DNA from: Welwitschia mirabilis
Lineage: Eukaryota; Gnetophyta; Gnetopsida; Welwitschiales
NCBI GenBank assembly: GCA_051453625.1
Contig: JBOZIK010000001.1
Location: 273,460,351 to 273,485,083, forward strand
DNA: 24,733 bases
Direction of reading: 5' to 3'
A model generated the notes under the pieces. The model worked only from the letters and a program-made list of their open reading frames with translations, was not told the DNA's origin and ran no database searches. The position numbers and the translations under genes were made by a program. Positions within the stretch are counted from its first letter, which is position 1, and the number at the start of each line of letters is the position of its first letter. This document shows positions 20,986 to 24,733 of the stretch, piece after piece.

Positions 20986-21167
20986 CTTCTTGTCATAACC
21001 TAATAATATTTTCTTCTTCTTGTCATAACCTAATAATATTTTCTTACTTCATTAGGGTTTGGTAAAGGTTGTATTATAAGTGATCCTTATCATAACCTAA
21101 TAATATGTTTTCTTCTTGTCTTACTTTATTAGAGTTTGGTAAAGGTTGTATTACAAGTGATCCTTAT
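20986..21167 (-). repeat. Tandem duplications in the gag-to-protease linker
   Basis: A 30-bp unit (CTTCTTGTCATAACC then TAATAATATTTTCTT) occurs twice, perfectly, at 20986-21015 and 21016-21045. A larger unit then repeats: 21024-21090 and 21091-21167 share CATAACCTAATAATAT, GTTTGGTAAAGGTTGTATTA and AAGTGATCCTTAT. Because the small unit is a multiple of three, the first duplication keeps frame. Confidence 0.92.
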
Positions 21168-21179
21168 GGCCTTTGATTT

Positions 21180-22450
21180 GCAACTAGCATTTTTTGAAGA
21201 ACATTAACAAGATTTTCAATGTTTGAATTTGTATCCTCTTGAGATTTTGTTAAATTATCAATGAAATTTCTAGGTAGATCATTTTGGTTTTGGGAACTTG
21301 ATATTCTTGCTTGATAATTTGAGTTACTTGAGTGGATGTTTGAGTTATTTATTTAAAAGTTATCATTCCAAAAATCTATTTCTAAATGGTTGAAAATTTG
21401 AATGATTTATTTAAAAGTTCTTAAATTTGTTCTCAAAGAATTAAAAGTCTACTTGTCCATCTATCCTAGGTCGAAATTGATTTTGTTGTAATTTTGATTT
21501 TTATTTCTAAAGTTTGAAGGCTTCTAGTTGAATGCACATACTTCTTAATAAATCTTTTCTTTATAAGTATGCAATAAAGGATACTATTTTATTATATGAT
21601 AGTTGTCTTCACATAAATCACAATTTAGAACCATGACTACACTTTTTTCAGTTGCCACCTTTGCATCTATGATCATTTAAGAATGTTTTTATAAAATCCT
21701 TAATAATATTTGATGGTTCTTTTTCTGTTCTCACTTCCTCCTTTTTTTGATTACTTATTTAAGATATTTTATGATTTGTTCTATAATATGATTTTTTTAA
21801 GTGTTGGTTTAGATCATGTTTGACTTACTTCTATAAGTTCTTCCAACAATCTTCATGCATTTTCTAAATGTGAAATTCATCAAATTTCCTTCACATGAAA
21901 AATCTATAAGTTTATTTGGCAATTAAGTTTACTATAGAAATAGTCTATTAATTCTTCTTAAGTGAATGCATCTTTAAGATTAGAATCAATGGCAATAAAG
22001 AATTATTCATAAGTGAAGGCATAATGTTTATTAGGTTGTTGTTGAAAATTTAATACCTCTTTTTTTCTTTTNNNNNNNNNNNNNNNNNNNNNNNNNNNNN
22101 NNNNNNNNNCTTCTTGAACTTAGTTTTATGTTTTTAAACTTTTGTATAGAATAGTCTTATCCATAATTTTGATTTTCCTTTTAAAGTAATGGAAAAATAA
22201 CCATCTAAGTATGATCACTAATTCATTTTTTCACCATTTCTAGAAGTAAGCACTAATTGTTTGATGTCAGCTATATGTTGGAGGGGATTTTCATTCTTTT
22301 CTCTATTAAAAATAGGATAAGCATTTAAATTTCTTAGCTCGAGGTCATCACTAGGAGGTAGGTTAAATGTTTTGGATTTCATGCTTCTTATTTGCAATTA
22401 GTTCTTTAAGATTGACATTAGAATTTGGATTTACAGGAGTAGTAGAGGAT
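21180..22450 (-). pseudogene. Athila-like gag remnant
   Basis: The minus strand reads FNLPPSDDLELRNLNAYPIF near 22365-22305 and NPLQHIADIKQLV near 22285-22250, matching the Retrotrans_gag 'D-P-x-x-H-L-x-x-F' block. LKGKSKLWI near 22180-22155 matches 'L-x-G-x-A-x-x-W-L'. After the 38-N gap, EELIDYFYSKLNCQINL lies near 21965-21915 and LMNFTFRKCMKIVG near 21885-21840. A zinc knuckle CDLCEDNYHIIK-Y starts at 21622: C-x2-C-x4-H kept, last Cys is Tyr. The Asn/Gln-rich tail with NFIDNLTKSQEDTNSNIENL (about 21275-21215) resembles the post-knuckle helical part of Athila gag. Confidence 0.8.
22072..22109. other. Assembly gap, 38 N, inside gag
   Basis: Short N run next to a T-rich tract, between two gag blocks. 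Confidence 0.95.
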
Positions 22451-22739
22451 CTAATCACAATTGGAGAATTAGGCAAAGCAACTAGTTTCTATTTTGACAA
22501 TGTATTCAACATTATAATAAAATAATTTTCTTCTAAACTATCTTTTGAAAAATAATATTTAGAAATAATAAATGAAAAAAATTTCTTATTCAGTTCTTCA
22601 AATATCTTGTGTACCTGAGGTGTGCATATGTGGGCTAAGTTCGTAATTGATAAAATCTTCTTAGATATTGATCCACCCTCTTTGATATTTTGTCTTTTTG
22701 CTAGAGTTTACCATGCTTTAGCATGCTCAGTTCTATTTC

Positions 22740-23142
22740 TGTATGCATTATCTGAGTAATCATCTAGACGATGTACCTAGATGATACTAAAAATAAAAAA
22801 CTCAAAAACAAAAAACACAACAAAAATAGAATCACAAAATAGCATAGAATGAAAACTGACCATCATCCGCTAAGTCATCTGGATGATAGAGGGGACGATA
22901 AGATAAAAACCCTATTTTTTAAGAAAATAAAAAACCCTAAGCCTTATAGGTTATTATCACTATAGTTTGTCCAAATAATAAGGGGGACAACAAGGCATTA
23001 TTTTGAAAATGCGAAACAAAAAATACATAAAGGAAAACCTACATTTCTACTATAAGAATACAATGCTATTATAGACAAGTATTTAAAACAAAATTCAAAA
23101 CACCTATGTAAGAAATGAAAATCCTCAAACTTCAAGAAGCCT
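22740..23142 (-). promoter_or_regulatory. Untranslated leader of the Athila-like element with hairpin-forming repeats
   Basis: This lies between the primer binding site and gag. It contains a perfect 9-bp inverted repeat ATCATCTAG / CTAGATGAT with a 9-base loop (22759-22785), and two copies of the recurrent motif at 22864-22902 and 22953-22995. A leader with stable hairpins could serve RNA packaging or dimerisation in the living element; that is inference only. Confidence 0.45.
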
Positions 23143-23161
23143 TTCCTCGCAGTAGCATCAA
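23143..23161 (-). other. Primer binding site, decayed tRNA-Asp type
   Basis: Two bases inside the right LTR the minus strand reads TTGATGCTACTGCGAGGAA. The site typical of Athila/Tat elements, complementary to the 3' end of tRNA-Asp, is TGGCGCCGTTGCCGGGGA. The two agree at about half of positions, and most differences are C to T or G to A. It fixes the minus orientation and supports the Athila assignment. Confidence 0.6.
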
Positions 23162-23163
23162 GA

Positions 23164-24343
23164 TGTTATAATGTGTATTTGTGCAAATGTTATATCCTCA
23201 AACAAATCCTGTAAATTACAAGTATACATAGATTTTTGATAATACAATATATTAATATAGATGGGAGTGATCCAAACGTCATAATTCCATCGAAGGCATA
23301 GGCTAGAAGAAAGAGAATTAATTTCAAAATAAAACATTTTAAGTAACCTTAAAGCAGAACAAATTAATAATGTAAAATAACAATACAAATAATACACTAT
23401 GCAAATGAGATGCAAGTCTTATTCTAAATGGAAGTTCTATCGAATTACCAAATCAACCTATCATGGAAATCAACTCTATATAACCTAGATTAATTAAGAA
23501 AATCCATCACTAGATCAAGACTAACCTAAGCTATCGGATACATTGAATAAAATATGAAAACAATGCAAGGTTGATCTAAAAAATGAAATGTAATGCATCT
23601 AAACTAATAATGTAAATCTTAACAAAGATTTTCCTGATGATCTATATTACCAATGAAGATATCATGGAACCAAAAGCAACATAAAGCATAAAGAAGGTGC
23701 ACATAACAAAAGATATGAAAATAAAAGTAGAGTTTTGATTAAACTAAACTAAACATCTATCTTACAAAGTAGTAACACCTAAATAAACGATACACATCCC
23801 AACATCAAGGAAGATATTTCTGTATAATAATAATGAATGGTTATCATGATAATTTTCAATGCCAAAGAAGATGAAAATGGAGTTGAGGGTATCAAACACT
23901 AATAGATGCCTAAACAATCCTAATAACTACATAATAAGATGCAAGCCACATGTTTAGAGTTTGGTGGAATTTGATGAAGAATTATTTTTAGGTGTCATCG
24001 TGATCATATGAGTTTTACATCAGCTACTAGATCAATCTAGTAAGAATCCTCCTTAGCTTATGTGCTTTTATTATTTGTACAGTTTTCCAGATGACTAGGT
24101 GGATGATGGACTTTTGCAAAGTATCTCTTGTATCACATTAGTCTTTTTTATTACAGGATTATTGCTTTCGATAGGAAGTATTATAAATTGCTTAAAATTG
24201 TATCAAATGTAATGAAGATTACATGTTTTTATCACATTTGGTTTAGCTCTTCATTATTGTAGAAACTTAGCATAAACCTATTAAATATCCTATAAAACTA
24301 CTCAAAATACGTTATCAAATATATACAATTTGGTAATGTAATA
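23164..24343 (-). repeat. 5' LTR of the Athila-like element (1180 bp)
   Basis: It aligns with 13666-14933. The ends have decayed (TGTTATA at the left, TGTAATA at the right, against TGTTGCA and TGCAACA). It is 88 bp shorter than the 3' LTR through several small deletions, one of which removes the motif seen at 14549-14590. The open frame 23415-23158 corresponds to the one at 13889-13692 and is not a gene. Confidence 0.9.
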
Positions 24344-24348
24344 ATGTT
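24344..24348. repeat. Target site duplication, right copy (ATGTT)
   Basis: Identical to 13661-13665 and directly adjacent to the LTR end. Confidence 0.9.
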
Positions 24349-24520
24349 TGAGTGCTTTCGTGATGCATTTTGGAAAAGAACCCTATAGACTCCTTTTTTT
24401 ATAACATTCCAAACTTTTTCAAGTTGAAAAAAGACTTCTATTTGGGTTTACAAGACCTTAAAATCAACTCCATTAAACTTGGGTATAATGAAAAAATTCA
24501 TCTTTATTAAGAAATCATGG
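24349..24520 (-). pseudogene. Copia gag, N-terminal part (interrupted)
   Basis: The minus strand from about 24515 reads KMNFFIIPKFNGVDFKV, then TQIEVFFQLEKVWNVIKKGV. This matches the start of copia gag (DUF4219/UBN2 type: 'P-x-F-x-G-x-N-x-x-x-W-x-x-x-M-x-x-x-L-x-x-x-x-L-W-x-x-V-E-x-G'), with the conserved Trp region as a stop. The protein continues on the other side of the Athila-like insert at 13660. No good ATG start remains. Confidence 0.75.
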
Positions 24521-24554
24521 TAAAGGTGGATTTGGTCTATTAAATTCTTCCCTT

Positions 24555-24567
24555 GGCTTTGATACCA
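24555..24567 (-). other. Primer binding site of the copia element, initiator-Met tRNA type
   Basis: The minus strand reads TGGTATCAAAGCC, one base off the usual TGGTATCAGAGCC. The 5' LTR end lies one to three bases to the right. The site sits about 40 bp upstream of the gag similarity. Confidence 0.82.
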
Positions 24568-24569
24568 TA

Positions 24570-24659
24570 ATAAAATAGGAAATGCCTTATGTATTTTAGA
24601 GAACTATAAATCTAAATAAAAATAAAGGGCTAGACTAGAAATTAAGAAAATAACTTCCA

Positions 24660-24733
<74 letters not shown>
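24570..24733 (-). repeat. Inner end of the copia 5' LTR, partial
   Basis: Assigned by its position directly beyond the primer binding site. No matching 3' LTR copy could be found near 9570-9643, so the extent is unknown. It contains the AC repeat. Confidence 0.5.
24661..24733. repeat. (AC)n microsatellite
   Basis: A pure AC dinucleotide run of 73 bases that reaches the window edge, so its full length is unknown. Confidence 0.98.

Larger units (their letters stand above)
13666..24343 (-). mobile_element. Athila-like Ty3/gypsy LTR retrotransposon, complete in layout but decayed
   Basis: The element has two related LTRs in direct orientation, a 5-bp target duplication (ATGTT), a primer binding site inside the right LTR, and on the minus strand gag, protease, RT, RNase H and integrase in Ty3/gypsy order. 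An extra ORF follows integrase. The protease, RT, RNase H and integrase texts resemble the Athila/Tat group of plant gypsy elements, which also use tRNA-Asp-type primers and often carry an extra ORF after pol. Length is 10,678 bp including four N gaps (100, 10, 177 and 38). The LTRs differ at many positions, so the insertion is old. Confidence 0.9.
24344..24733 (-). mobile_element. Ty1/copia LTR retrotransposon, 5' part (continues 9570-13665)
   Basis: It holds gag N-terminus, primer site and the inner end of the 5' LTR on the same strand as the 9570-13665 part. The LTR runs off the right edge. Confidence 0.82.

Overview
This window looks like intergenic DNA from a large, AT-rich land-plant nuclear genome. 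It holds plant-type Ty1/copia and Ty3/gypsy (including Athila-like) LTR retrotransposons, many frameshifts and in-frame stops, simple repeats and runs of N at assembly gaps. A seed plant with slow removal of dead elements (a gymnosperm, for example) would fit, but the sequence alone does not fix the species. I found no intact cellular gene, no tRNA or rRNA gene, no CRISPR array and no bacterial-style operon. Domain assignments were made by reading translations against remembered family motifs, not by a database search.

Layout. Positions 1-345 are visibly richer in G+C than the rest and may be the 5' end of a gene that reads off the left edge on the minus strand. Positions 817-1480 carry three copies of a SINE-like repeat with tRNA-type promoter boxes, with a 100-N gap between the second and third. 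From 1481 to about 4250 I see only AT-rich DNA and one 187-N gap. A badly decayed plus-strand Ty3/gypsy element follows: an LTR end near 4773, a primer binding site at 4777-4788, faint gag, then RT, RNase H and the start of integrase, ending near 7660. An LTR-like block (8351-9569) contains a 16-bp tandem repeat.

From about 9640 to the right end is a nested pair, both on the minus strand. A Ty1/copia element (RNase H, RT, integrase, protease and gag, read from left to right) is cut inside gag at 13665 and resumes at 24344 with the N-terminal part of gag, its primer binding site and its 5' LTR. The 10.7-kb insert between is an Athila-like Ty3/gypsy element with two LTRs (13666-14933 and 23164-24343), a perfect 5-bp target duplication (ATGTT), a decayed tRNA-Asp-type primer site, gag, protease, RT, RNase H, integrase, and an extra downstream open region ending in a probable coiled coil. 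The copia element was therefore there first.

All coding regions are dead: stops lie where the families usually have Gln, Trp or Arg, and several catalytic residues are lost. The observations most worth following are the extra ORF downstream of pol, a recurrent hairpin-forming motif in the non-coding parts of the Athila-like element, and the exact nested junction. I did not find a convincing new biological system beyond these.
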